Below, one piece after another: positions 12,001 to 21,677 of a stretch of 64,000 bases of DNA. The notes beneath the pieces are model-generated. The model did no database searches and was not told the DNA's origin. It was given only the letters and a program-made list of their open reading frames with translations. Position 1 is the stretch's first letter, and every line of letters starts with the position of its first letter. Source of the DNA: Ophiostoma sp. CBS 140.51 (taxonomy: Eukaryota; Ascomycota; Sordariomycetes; Ophiostomatales; Ophiostomataceae); NCBI GenBank assembly GCA_029298735.1, contig JANSLP010000069.1:62001-126000 (forward strand). The letters are read 5' to 3'. Both the position numbers and the translations under genes were made by a program.

Positions 12001-12890
12001 TGGCCCTTTGCCTCCTTTCCTCTTTCCCTCTTTGGGGGCCAATTGCCGGCGCGTGAAGAACAACGGTTTGTTCTTAGGCCTGCTCCTGTGCCCTCATATC
12101 TTCATCATCCACACAAAATCACCAGGGGCCATCTTCAACGGCTGATCCCCCTGGTCATCTTTTGTGCTCCGGAAAAAAGTAGTCGAGATGCAAATCTGCC
12201 TGCCGTGTCGTACCTGCTTAAACTTAGCCCGGTCATCTAGGAAGGAAATCGACACTGGTCGCTCTTTCCCTCTTCACACGTTCTTGCTCTTGCCACATGG
12301 CACATGCTGTGAGATGCTCCTTCCCTGTGTGTAAAAAAGACAGGCATCCAAGGCTGCCTCATGCCTTCTCTTTTACCTTTGTATCTTAACAGCGCGTACC
12401 CCATCCAACGACAATCTTGTCTCTTTGTTTTTGGCGTAAAAGTAAAGAGCTTCCCCGGTGTCCTTGCGCCTTCCGCCTTCCTATCCTTCTTGACCCTGCC
12501 CGTTCTCTGCCAGTGCCCAAGCACGGCCTATCTGCTAGGCAAGGTCTAATCCTTCGCGTCGACACAGCTCCATACGCGAGCAGCGCGGCGACCGGTGGTG
12601 GTCGAAGCACAGGACATCTTGGGGACGCAACGTCCCGGATCCGCGATCTCACCTACCACCCCATTCTTTTCTTGCGCTCTCTCTATTTTTCTTATTCTCC
12701 GGTGTTTTCTTTCGGTCGCCCTTTCCTTTTCTCATAGTAAAAACCTTAACACGTCCTTTGCTCTTTCCCTTTTGTACTCTTTCCTTCCGTTCTTGCTATA
12801 TTTCTATTCTCATATAGGGTGGCAAGCGAACGTGCAAGGGGAAGGAGCTATCGTCGCCTTTTGTTTCTTTTTCCTCACGAGTTTTCATTT

Positions 12891-13018
12891 CACGTCTCCT
12901 ATTCTGCATCCTCATCCCATTTCCTCTCCTTTTTTCTCGTTTTACGTGTTTCTACTTCACGTTTGGTTTCCACGTTCCTGTTTCTCGTTGTCACGTTCCT
13001 GTCCTTCCTTTTTCACGT
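12891..13018 (+). promoter_or_regulatory. Cluster of CACGT/ACGTG motifs
   Basis: CACGT or ACGTG cores occur near 12891, 12944, 12958, 12971, 12992 and 13014. The last three are spaced 21-22 bp and lie in an imperfect repeat (CACGTTCCTGT then a T-rich run). Such cores resemble half of the CACGTG box bound by bHLH factors. The role is an inference. Confidence 0.3.
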
Positions 13019-13309
13019 TTTCGGCTCACGACCCTCTCTCTCTCTCTACTGTTTCGATCTTGTTTCTCCTACGTCGACGTCGCTCCTTTTTTCTTTCTTT
13101 CGCCTCTCGCCAGTTTTCCCTTCATTTCTCGACCTTGTTTCGTTTCAATCTCGTGCAATCTCCTTTTCTCTTTTTGTTTCCATCGTGTGTTCCCCCCCAC
13201 ACGCCTTTCAATTCTCCTACCGTCGCTCTTTCGCTCTCTACTTTCTGTGCCTCCATCGCTTCACGACAACCACCGCCCGCCCACGAAAAAAAATAGAGGG
13301 TCGACAGCC

Positions 13310-13332
13310 AAAAAAAAAAAAAAAAAAAAAAA
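13310..13332 (+). repeat. Poly-A tract of 23 followed by CA repeats
   Basis: An uninterrupted run of 23 A, then a short CACACACAACACA stretch. It is a simple repeat inside the presumed leader of the 14195 gene. There is no target-site duplication or element body beside it, so it does not look like a retroposon tail. Confidence 0.85.
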
Positions 13333-14194
13333 CACACACAACACATGAGACCCGCCCAACGCTGTCAACACGTCTACGCCAAAACACAGAAAACAGCAAT
13401 GATAGGCACCGCAGCTTGAAGCGGAGACCTTTTCTTTTCCACCCCCTCTCCCAATTCAAGTTCAGCCTCCTCCCTTTTTGCCTCTTGGGAAAGACAAACG
13501 ACAGGAAGAAGGGAAAATCACCAAACAAGCAAAAGAGCTGCTGCTTTTCCTGTTTGCCCTGTTGTATCGCACACGATCAGCTTCGAAGCGAGGGATGAGA
13601 GTGTGAGAAGTGCAGCGCAGCCTCCTGCCGCCTTCGCCAGCCTCTTTTCTCTTTTGCGAACAGCTATTTTCTTCTCTCTCCCCAAAATCCCCCAAAACAA
13701 TGTCGTCGACTTGCCTGGTCCAGCACGCGTTTCCTTTCTGTCCTGTTTCTCGGCTGTCGTTTTCGTGTTCTTGTTCGTCGCTACCGCTGCCGCTGCCGTC
13801 GTCGCCGACGGTGTCGCGGTCGCAGTCGCAGTCTCTGTCTTATAATCACAATCATTGCTGCTGTTCGATCCTTGACTCGGCGCAGTCTCAGCCACTCCTT
13901 CAACCTCAATCTCAATCTCAACAACGTCTACCACCGACCTCACGACTGTCGTCACCTTCTTCTCGGCCGTTGCACACTTCTCCCCGGTTCTCATCTTAAA
14001 AAACAAACACAACAAGAGAGAAACGTGGTTTCACAGTGGCTCATACGACAAATCCACAAGAAGCCATTACCCGGCGCAGCACACTCATACACTCACACAC
14101 CTCAGTACCCTCTTTTTCGTGCTCGGTTTTGTGTCGCCTTCCCACCGTCCACTAACTTTTGCCCATTGTCTTTCGTCGCCTGTCACCTATCGCC

Positions 14195-17100
14195 ATGGCT
14201 GGCACAGACACCCCGTGGGCTCGTCTGGACCAGACATTTGCTTTCCAGGGGTCGGACGACGACGAAGAGGGTGAAATTGGAACAAGAGGAGGAGGAATTG
14301 GGTACGATGAGTATTATGATGAGTACGATGGGGGCGGCAGAGGGAGCAGGAAGGGCTCAGTCGCGACGATCATGATCGGCCATGAATTACAACAACAACA
14401 ACAACCACAACCTTCACAATATCAACAACACCAGCAAAGCTCACAACAACGCACACATCACACACAACAAAACAACAATACACACCACCGCACCGCCACA
14501 CAATTAACAACATCTACAACATCCACCGCATCCACCATTACACCAACCAACGCCGGCAAGGCTGGGCACCAACGCGAAGTATCCCAACTATCCACACAGC
14601 AGCAGCAACAGCAGCAGCATCATCAACAGCACCGGCCACGGCCGTCTCTCGACGAGCAGTACGCAACCAAGCCTTTACCACCGGTCCCGCAAAAGGCAAG
14701 GCTACAAAAATCGGCAAGCAGTCGGGCCAGCAACCGGCCCAGCGAAAAGCAGCACCACCGGTCACAGCCATCCACCTCGTCACTGGCTTCTTCCGTCTCA
14801 TCTTTCAACATACCAGCAGGAGGAGTGGCAGACGTTGGCGGCTTTACCTCGTCATCACTCACGCGCGGCGGCTCAGTTTCCTCACCGACAACATTACTGC
14901 GACCCGCACAAAGTTCGGCAGGCTGGTTCTCTTCAGCAGCACAACCAAGAACACAACAAAGAGAGTCAACCCTTACTGCAGCTTCTAGACGTATTGTTAT
15001 TGAACCGCCAGCTCTCGCACCTCTAGACCTTCCGCCATTAGCTTCACCTCCTGCACACACGCTTCTCGCGACTGCAAGCAACACGAACGCTCGCCCCATC
15101 ACGCCTCTCGCCCAGCCACCGCTCATGGCACCGCTTGCGCTTCCACCACTCAAGCCTCGGTCAAGAGGAGGTGGAGCACCGTCTTTCTCATCAGCACATC
15201 TACCGTCAGCACCACGAACAGCACCTCATGGCGATACCGTCTCTCTCTTCTCTGTCCGTAGCATGGGCAGTGTTGGCACGAATACCGCCGCCTCTGCTCA
15301 TAACAATGCCACGCGCGACGACTCCTCGTCCATGTATAGCGAACGTCGCCTACCGACAGCCACGGCAAAACACAGCCCGTCACTTCCGTCACTCTCCTCA
15401 TTTTCATCCTCATCACGCCTCAAGCCAGCCGCTGCAGCACCAGGAAAGGCAGTCCGAAAATTTATGCGGATGGCTGGCAAGGCTGCCAGCTCGGCCAAAG
15501 ATGCCATGAAGGGCCCTCTCCACTCACATAACAATGGCAGTACGCCATCAATCGGCTCTCATTCTGCTAGCGGAACGCCCTCCATCACAGTCACAACACC
15601 AGTCCCGTCACCCATGATGTCTCCCATGCCTTCACCATTACCACCCCAGTCTCCATCGGGCACAGATACCGTGAAGCCCGCTCACCCGTCCATGGTTCCA
15701 AGGCGTCGCTCTGTGAGTAAAATCTCACAGTTGACGGGCTTGGATGCTGGAAGTGTAACTGGCGGAAGTACTGGCATGAAGCCGACCAGCCTGAGCGCTC
15801 TTCGGCGGAGCCAGTCGGACACACCTATGAGAGGCCATGTGCCAAAGTCTTCTTCAGCATCTGCCTCAAATGTGCCAGTATCGGCAGTTTTGTCACCCAC
15901 TTCGACATCTGCACCAACGCCAGGCATCTGGAACACGAGCATGTTCAACAGTGATGACGAGAATGATGAAGATGAGATGGAGGACGAGTACGAGGCAGAC
16001 GATCGGACGAGTAAACGTGACAGCATCAGTAGCATCAAGAGCCCGACCCTCTCAACTGCGGGCGATGACGCTTCTATTGCCGCCGACACACCAGACCCTG
16101 CCACAGCGTCACTTCTGCGCTCTCTTTCACAGACGTCATCTCAACCACCGCCATCAGTATATCAACCGATGCCACGGCTACAACCTGGCCAGCAGACAGG
16201 CTCGCCTATGGGGGCCGAACACCAAAGGACTCTGCTGCCTCCAAACCGACTTCTCAAGATCAAGCGGTACAGCGACCCAACTATGGCACCCATCATCGAA
16301 CATCCCGACGACACTACCAACCCGTCTGGCAGTAACAGCAGCCGCGCGAGCAGTCACTACAGCGGTCATGAGGTCAACACAGTCTCAGACACCGCTGACG
16401 AGGACGCGGCTGCTTTCATTCCCAGCCGCCCTGCACCTGTCCCAGTCAGGTCACCTTCTCCTCCGCCTGCAGCATCACCTACGCCGCAATCCATGCTATC
16501 TCTCACTCTCTTCCCTGCTGTCCCGGCCATCTCGGCTACCGCGATCGCCAAACACATCCCTACCATCCGCCTTTTTCCTAGCTCAGCCGACAGCCAAGCG
16601 ACAGCTGCAAGCCCAACATCGCCAAAAGCTGCAGCTGGCGCTCCGACGACACAATCTTCCTCTGCTGCATCGGCAGCTCGCAAGATCTCACTTCCTACCT
16701 CCTCGGATATCAGCAACCCCTGGCCCACAAGCCCACCGCCTCGCCCGCCGCCGCCGCCGCCTTTGCAACTACAGAGTGTCACTGCTTCTGAGAACGAAGT
16801 GACCGAGAGCACCACCGCAGATGTGGCCGAGAAGCGCCTTAGTGGAACCGGTCCTACGGCCATGTTCCGGACGGTGCAATGGGGCCAGATGGGCGACACC
16901 TCTCGGTCATCATCGTCAACACCGACTGGCAACCGCCTCTCTCTCCATGCTCGTACCAAGAGTAATGGTTCGGCCAGCGAGAGTATTGCTACCAGTATCG
17001 CGACCAGCGTTGCCAACAGCAGTACGAGCGGGTCCAGTGCCCTCAGCAGTACGGTGGCCAGCACTATCGGCAGTAGCAACCGCAGTGCAGGCTTCGGTAG

Positions 17101-17905
17101 TTTCAGCTCGGCCAGCACGGCTTCTAACCGGCACTCGTACCAGCTTGCGTCACCGCCTCTTCCTCCTCCGCCTCCCAACTACCCTCTGCCGCCTCTGCCA
17201 ACAACAGTTCTCCCTATGACCATGCCCATCTCTATGCCTGTCTCCCCACCCTCGCAGAGCGCCTTCGACCACGACGACGATGAGGGCGGTGCCCGTATGA
17301 TGGCGGCGCGCATGATGAAGAAGGCTGCTTCCCGTGATAGTGTGCGCTGGCGGCCAACGGCTCTGGGCAAGTCCCTCTTCCGCCGGGAGTCATCTCCTGG
17401 TCCAGGTGGAGCTCCCCCCACCACATCTTCTTCGGGTGCTCCTGCGTCGGCTACTAGCCAGCCAACCACGGGCGGCGGCCTTCGGAGTAGCTTGTCGACA
17501 CGGAGCAGCCTGTCTGCAACGACTCTTTTGGCCGCCCAGCGTGTAGCCCAAACCACACGCAAGGCGGTCGAGGCTGTTAGCGAGGGCAGCAGCGGCAGCA
17601 CGGCGGCACGGCAGCATGAGCTCGAGATGGAGAAGTGGCGCGAGGACCTTCGCAGCCGGATCCGCATGATCCCTGAGGGCGGTGAGCCTACGAGCGAGGT
17701 ATCGTCGCCGGACACCGTCACATCACCGATTATGTCGCCGGTCATGTCGCCGGTTACGTCGCCGGTTATGTCGCCAATCATGTCGCCAGTGATGGTACAA
17801 GCACCGGTTCCAGCTACACATCGGCCAAAGGCCGAGCCCCAAGCCATTGTCCATGAGATCCGCAGCCCACCCATCCACAATAACAATCTCGGCGGCATGA
17901 TCTAG
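14195..17905 (+). CDS. Large Ser/Pro/Gln-rich protein of unknown function
   Basis: One exon, 1236 residues from the ATG at 14195 (CGCC before ATGG). I recognise no catalytic domain. In order: an acidic N-terminus with Tyr/Asp repeats (about residues 20-48), a Gln/His-rich tract (about 63-150), long Ser/Thr/Pro-rich disorder with many SP and TP sites, a basic, probably amphipathic helix at about 416-441 (GKAVRKFMRMAGKAASSAKD), an acidic patch near 585-605 (DDENDEDEMEDEYE), a polyproline run near 849-857, and a C-terminal segment with charged helix (MEKWREDLRSRIRMI) followed by tandem MSPV-type repeats. This composition suits a scaffold or signalling adaptor phosphorylated by proline-directed kinases, but that is inference. 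The uninterrupted reading frame over 3.7 kb and the good start context support a real gene. Confidence 0.8.
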   Translation: MAGTDTPWARLDQTFAFQGSDDDEEGEIGTRGGGIGYDEYYDEYDGGGRGSRKGSVATIMIGHELQQQQQPQPSQYQQHQQSSQQRTHHTQQNNNTHHRTATQLTTSTTSTASTITPTNAGKAGHQREVSQLSTQQQQQQQHHQQHRPRPSLDEQYATKPLPPVPQKARLQKSASSRASNRPSEKQHHRSQPSTSSLASSVSSFNIPAGGVADVGGFTSSSLTRGGSVSSPTTLLRPAQSSAGWFSSAAQPRTQQRESTLTAASRRIVIEPPALAPLDLPPLASPPAHTLLATASNTNARPITPLAQPPLMAPLALPPLKPRSRGGGAPSFSSAHLPSAPRTAPHGDTVSLFSVRSMGSVGTNTAASAHNNATRDDSSSMYSERRLPTATAKHSPSLPSLSSFSSSSRLKPAAAAPGKAVRKFMRMAGKAASSAKDAMKGPLHSHNNGSTPSIGSHSASGTPSITVTTPVPSPMMSPMPSPLPPQSPSGTDTVKPAHPSMVPRRRSVSKISQLTGLDAGSVTGGSTGMKPTSLSALRRSQSDTPMRGHVPKSSSASASNVPVSAVLSPTSTSAPTPGIWNTSMFNSDDENDEDEMEDEYEADDRTSKRDSISSIKSPTLSTAGDDASIAADTPDPATASLLRSLSQTSSQPPPSVYQPMPRLQPGQQTGSPMGAEHQRTLLPPNRLLKIKRYSDPTMAPIIEHPDDTTNPSGSNSSRASSHYSGHEVNTVSDTADEDAAAFIPSRPAPVPVRSPSPPPAASPTPQSMLSLTLFPAVPAISATAIAKHIPTIRLFPSSADSQATAASPTSPKAAAGAPTTQSSSAASAARKISLPTSSDISNPWPTSPPPRPPPPPPLQLQSVTASENEVTESTTADVAEKRLSGTGPTAMFRTVQWGQMGDTSRSSSSTPTGNRLSLHARTKSNGSASESIATSIATSVANSSTSGSSALSSTVASTIGSSNRSAGFGSFSSASTASNRHSYQLASPPLPPPPPNYPLPPLPTTVLPMTMPISMPVSPPSQSAFDHDDDEGGARMMAARMMKKAASRDSVRWRPTALGKSLFRRESSPGPGGAPPTTSSSGAPASATSQPTTGGGLRSSLSTRSSLSATTLLAAQRVAQTTRKAVEAVSEGSSGSTAARQHELEMEKWREDLRSRIRMIPEGGEPTSEVSSPDTVTSPIMSPVMSPVTSPVMSPIMSPVMVQAPVPATHRPKAEPQAIVHEIRSPPIHNNNLGGMI
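17732..17791 (+). repeat. 12-bp coding minisatellite encoding MSPV-type units
   Basis: Five tandem copies of a 12-nt unit (ATGTCGCCGGTN and variants) in frame within the C-terminus of the 14195 gene. They encode M/T-S-P-V/I units, each adding a Ser-Pro site. Confidence 0.9.
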
Positions 17906-19100
17906 AGTTCTGTGGCTATGGCCTTGGCTCCCTCAAAAGTTCTCAGTTTTGTCCTTCCTTTGCGATACTTTCTTTCTCTTTCTCAAAACTTGTTCTGCCT
18001 CACGGCGTTGATTTCATTTGTGCTTTTCCCATTTGCTTTAAAATTTTCCTTGTTAAGTTTTTACACATTTTCCTCTTCTTCATTCACATATTCCCCTACA
18101 TGCATAGCAAGACAGCGGTTCTCATGGGTTTCCATTTCTGTCCCTTTTGTTTTCTCCATTCCTTTCCATATCTCTCGGTTTCCTGGGTGTATCTTTTTTC
18201 GGCGTCTTCTACTTTCACTCTCACGTCCCTTATGACGTTAATACTTTTTGCTTCTTGTTTGTTCTGCATTTTTTCAAACTGATAGGACGGCTGATGAGAG
18301 AAGGAAACACAAAAAAGGGAATACATTGATGTTACAAGACGTCAAAAACGTTCAAAATAGCAAAACAACACCAACATCAAACAAATGGACAATACTACGG
18401 AAAGGATACCCTGCACTCATGTGCAAGTTGAGGAACAAAAAAGAAACTAAGATGGAGAAGAGAATAAGACGCTTCACATACGAGCAATAATAATGGAGAA
18501 TAGAAGCTAGATTTGACTTGTAAAGACATTCCCAAAATTATCATGAAAAAAGGGCAATTATAAACGAACCACGAAGAATAGTGGCCAGACGTCAAGTCGT
18601 CGGTCGTCTGATATTTTTAGTACAAGGAAGATGCCGTGTTGAACAACCCCGTTGCAAAAAAAAGCACATGGGAGAAACGGAGAAAGCTAGCCCCACACAA
18701 CGTGTTTCTCCCGCCTGTAAGGAAGCTGTGCTTCAGTGGACTGGGGCGCACCTGCCTCACAGAGCTCGGCAAAAACTAGCTCTAAACCAGCAAGTGCGGG
18801 CGGAACGCTCTTTCTTCTCCAACGGCCGTTTTCGCTTTTTCTCGATTCGCCCGTCTCTAAAAACATACGACACAAGACATTGTCGATTTCCGACGTCACT
18901 TAAAGACGGCGGCGACAGTAATTGAGCTCGACACACCTCGACACGCCCCGACACGCCCCGACACGATCAATTCGCACCCAATTGACACACACACACGACC
19001 TTCGCGACCTTCCCCTCCTTCCTTCAACGCCATGGTCCTGAATTCCGAGCAGTGATTTGATCGAGCGAAACTTTCTTTCTCTCCTCTCACCACAACAACA
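17906..19100. other. Intergenic region upstream of HEM14
   Basis: A 1.2-kb region between two plus-strand genes. The first part is a T-rich 3' flank, the middle is A-rich, and the last 200 bp hold a 10-bp tandem repeat. No coding region or RNA gene seen. Confidence 0.5.
18929..18968 (+). repeat. 10-bp tandem repeat in the HEM14 upstream region
   Basis: Four units of CGACACGCCC (the first and last diverged) ending about 130 bp before the HEM14 start. The position suggests the promoter or 5' leader. Confidence 0.8.
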
Positions 19101-21677
19101 ATGGGCCCTCGGAGCAGAGCCTGTGCGGCCGCGGCGGCCAGGACGGCGCTTCTCCGTCGGCAGCTGCTTTCGGGACGTCGGCCACACTGCTGTGCCGCTG
19201 CCGCAGCTTCGTCCCTGTCCCTGTCGCACCATCGCCGCTACGCTTCCACGTCGACATCGCCCCCTCGCCCGATCCCAAAGAACGTGGCCGTCATTGGCGG
19301 CGGCCTGACTGGTCTGACTACGGCGTACTACCTGTCGATGCTGCTGCCAGCCACGAGCCACATTACACTGTACGAGGGTAGCCGGCGGACCGGCGGGTGG
19401 ATCGACAGCAAGAGCAAGTCCGAAGCAACGAAAACGACAATGAGAGACATTACAGAAACGGAGATCACTGCGGACCCCACGGACATTCTCGAGGCCGGTG
19501 CACGCATGGTGGCGCCGCAACGCAACGTGGCCCGGTACGACGACCTGTTGCTGCTGGAGCTGATTGATCAGCTGGAGCTGCACGACGAGCTGCGCGTCAG
19601 CTCGTGGAAGCCAGCACAGTACGTCTACTACCCAGACCACCTGGTGGAGGTGTCCTTTACGAGTGGGAAACCGGACCCGTTAAAAGACCAGTTTGAAGGC
19701 CCGCTGGATATGGTCAACATGGTCCAAAAGCTCAAGTACTGGGGCGAAATGGCCGGCTGGGCTCTTTTGAGTTTGAAGAGAATACTGAGCGAGCCGTTGT
19801 TCCTGAGGTTGATACCGCCCGTTATGTACTATATGATGCCCTCGACCCAAAAGGCCGAAAAGATCCATGCCCGCATGATCGCCGCCAACAAGGCCCCCGG
19901 CCGCTACCCGCCGCCGAGTGACGATGAGTCTGTGGGCGCATACATTACACGCCTCTGTGACGGGGACAGGTCCATGGCCGACAACCTCCTTTCGGCCGTG
20001 ATGCACGGTATTTACGGCGGCGACGTATGGAAGATTAGTGTGGCCAGCAGCATCATGCGGAACCAGTGGCTCGGTGAGGCCCTTATGCCCTTATTTGCGT
20101 TGTACAATCGACAGGCCAAGATTGCCGAGCTGCGGCAGCAGATGGCGGAGGCCAACGGCCGCGCACGGCCCGAGGACCATGACGACTGGCCGGGGCAAAA
20201 CGATGGGTTGGGCGGCGGCATTGCGGGCCATCCGCCGCTGACAGAGGAGACGCTACGAATGGCCAAAGTGTACAGCCGAGCCAAGGGTCGCTTGGCGCTG
20301 GCGATGGAGAGCGACACAGCGCTGCTGACTGATATTATGGCACGGCAGCGCGAGCGGTACGAGAGGTGGCTGGCGGTGGCGGAGCGGAAACGGGGTCTCC
20401 CGGGCTACGAGGGCGATGCGGGGGACGGCCTACCACGCGAGCCGAGCCCCGTGGACACGCTTTTCAAAATGGCAATGAACAGCAGCACGTGGACGCAGAT
20501 TGGGTTTGCCAAGGGGTTCGGTACACTGACGGACGCACTCACCCAACACCTGCGCAGAAAGCCCAACGTGACGATCTGTCCGGGCGAGCCGGTGACGTCG
20601 CTCAAGTATGAGGCGAAGCAGAAACAAGTGCGTGTGGTGACGCCGCGGACAAAGGACAAGGACGGCGAGGTGTACGACCGCGTGGTGTCGACGCTTTCGA
20701 GCCCGGCCCTTTTCCGCCTGGCCGGCGGTTCTGCCACCGCAAACGTAAACGGAAACGTAAACGGCCAGCTGCCGTCACTCAAGGACGCCCATGCCGTGAC
20801 AATTATGGTCGTCAACTTGCACTACGCCGAGCCGCATCTACACGCGCCCTATCGGGGCTTTGGCTATTTGATCCCACAGGCCGTGCCCCTCGAGCAAAAT
20901 CCCGAGGGCGCCTTGGGCGTCATCTTTGATTCGGACCGCGAATTGGGCTTGCGCCGCCTGGTGGACTTGGATCGTCTCATACCCATGGACGATGCCCACT
21001 ATCAGCAGGTCCGCGAGGCGTCTATTAGACAGATTGACGCCGATGGCGATGCCATGATGAAGGCCGAAAGGACCCGCGGGTCCAAGTACACAGTCATGCT
21101 CGGCGGGCACTACTGGGACAGCTACCGCTACCCAGACGATTTCCCGTCGGAAGAAGAGGCCGTGCAAATGGCCGAGGCCGTCCTGCAGCGGCACCTGTCT
21201 TCTTCGTTCGGCTGGGGCGGGAAAACAATGCCCCGCCCCATTGCCACGCGCGCCAAGCTCTGCCGCGAGTGCATCCCGCAGCATTATGTCGGGCATGCCA
21301 AGCGGATGGCCGAACTGGATGCGGACCTTCGCAGAGAGTTTGGCGGCAGGCTGACCGTCGCCGGCGGCAGTTTTACGGCCACAGGCCCCGGCGTGCTGCC
21401 CTCCGTCCGCTCTGCCTACGACGTCGCCCTCCGTGTGGCTGGCCGTGGCTACCTCATACCGAAATCCCAATCCTCAAAGAACAGCCGCCACGAGACGGAC
21501 ATGGCCCACGTCGGCGATACCGGGCTGGCCCGTTTTGCGGATCCGTCGACGGAAAGGGTTTTGCCGTATGACAAGGCGGACCTGCCGCTGCGATTTGGCA
21601 ACAAAATGATGTATGGGCGGGGCTACTTTTATATCAAGCCGTCGAACAAGAATAAAGTGCCGATAAGAGTATCGTGA
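19101..21677 (+). CDS. HEM14: Protoporphyrinogen oxidase, mitochondrial
   Basis: One exon, 858 residues. The first 58 residues are Arg/Ala/Ser-rich with almost no acidic residues, a typical mitochondrial presequence. The FAD-binding motif follows (VIGGGLTGLTTAYY, about residues 64-77) with the adenine-ribose acidic residue in LYEGSRRTGGW. Near the C-terminus VAGGSFTATGPGVLPSVRSAYDVAL is the second FAD segment of the HemY/PPOX fold. The enzyme oxidises protoporphyrinogen IX to protoporphyrin IX, the penultimate step of haem synthesis, at the inner mitochondrial membrane. The protein is much longer than the usual 500-600 residues: extra sequence lies at about 345-455 (charged, helical) and there is an 80-residue tail after the FAD segment. 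Its ends and motifs are otherwise intact. Confidence 0.95.
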   Translation: MGPRSRACAAAAARTALLRRQLLSGRRPHCCAAAAASSLSLSHHRRYASTSTSPPRPIPKNVAVIGGGLTGLTTAYYLSMLLPATSHITLYEGSRRTGGWIDSKSKSEATKTTMRDITETEITADPTDILEAGARMVAPQRNVARYDDLLLLELIDQLELHDELRVSSWKPAQYVYYPDHLVEVSFTSGKPDPLKDQFEGPLDMVNMVQKLKYWGEMAGWALLSLKRILSEPLFLRLIPPVMYYMMPSTQKAEKIHARMIAANKAPGRYPPPSDDESVGAYITRLCDGDRSMADNLLSAVMHGIYGGDVWKISVASSIMRNQWLGEALMPLFALYNRQAKIAELRQQMAEANGRARPEDHDDWPGQNDGLGGGIAGHPPLTEETLRMAKVYSRAKGRLALAMESDTALLTDIMARQRERYERWLAVAERKRGLPGYEGDAGDGLPREPSPVDTLFKMAMNSSTWTQIGFAKGFGTLTDALTQHLRRKPNVTICPGEPVTSLKYEAKQKQVRVVTPRTKDKDGEVYDRVVSTLSSPALFRLAGGSATANVNGNVNGQLPSLKDAHAVTIMVVNLHYAEPHLHAPYRGFGYLIPQAVPLEQNPEGALGVIFDSDRELGLRRLVDLDRLIPMDDAHYQQVREASIRQIDADGDAMMKAERTRGSKYTVMLGGHYWDSYRYPDDFPSEEEAVQMAEAVLQRHLSSSFGWGGKTMPRPIATRAKLCRECIPQHYVGHAKRMAELDADLRREFGGRLTVAGGSFTATGPGVLPSVRSAYDVALRVAGRGYLIPKSQSSKNSRHETDMAHVGDTGLARFADPSTERVLPYDKADLPLRFGNKMMYGRGYFYIKPSNKNKVPIRVS

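Larger units (their letters stand above)
9079..14194. other. 5.1-kb non-coding region, AT-rich then pyrimidine-rich
   Basis: No gene that I can support. About 9190-9620 is AT-rich (repeats of TTTTATATTA near 9410-9435) and is probably the 3' flank of the ERD1-like gene. From about 10.8 kb to 14.19 kb the plus strand is heavily C/T-rich, giving long open frames (11550-12056, 12595-13296, 12819-13598, 13872-14375) that read as Ser/Phe/Leu/Pro without domains. This is most likely the promoter and a very long leader of the gene starting at 14195, possibly with introns. Confidence 0.5.

Noticed and set aside
13310..13332. Poly-A tract as a retroposon tail
   Set aside because: No element body, no target-site duplication and no 5' boundary were seen, so it is a simple repeat.
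12595..13598. Two overlapping plus-strand open frames of 233 and 259 codons
   Set aside because: The C/T-rich strand rarely forms stop codons. Both frames read as Ser/Phe/Leu/Pro filler and overlap each other.
20838..21470. 210-codon minus-strand frame opposite HEM14
   Set aside because: It is a shadow of the PPOX coding sequence. It has no domain of its own.
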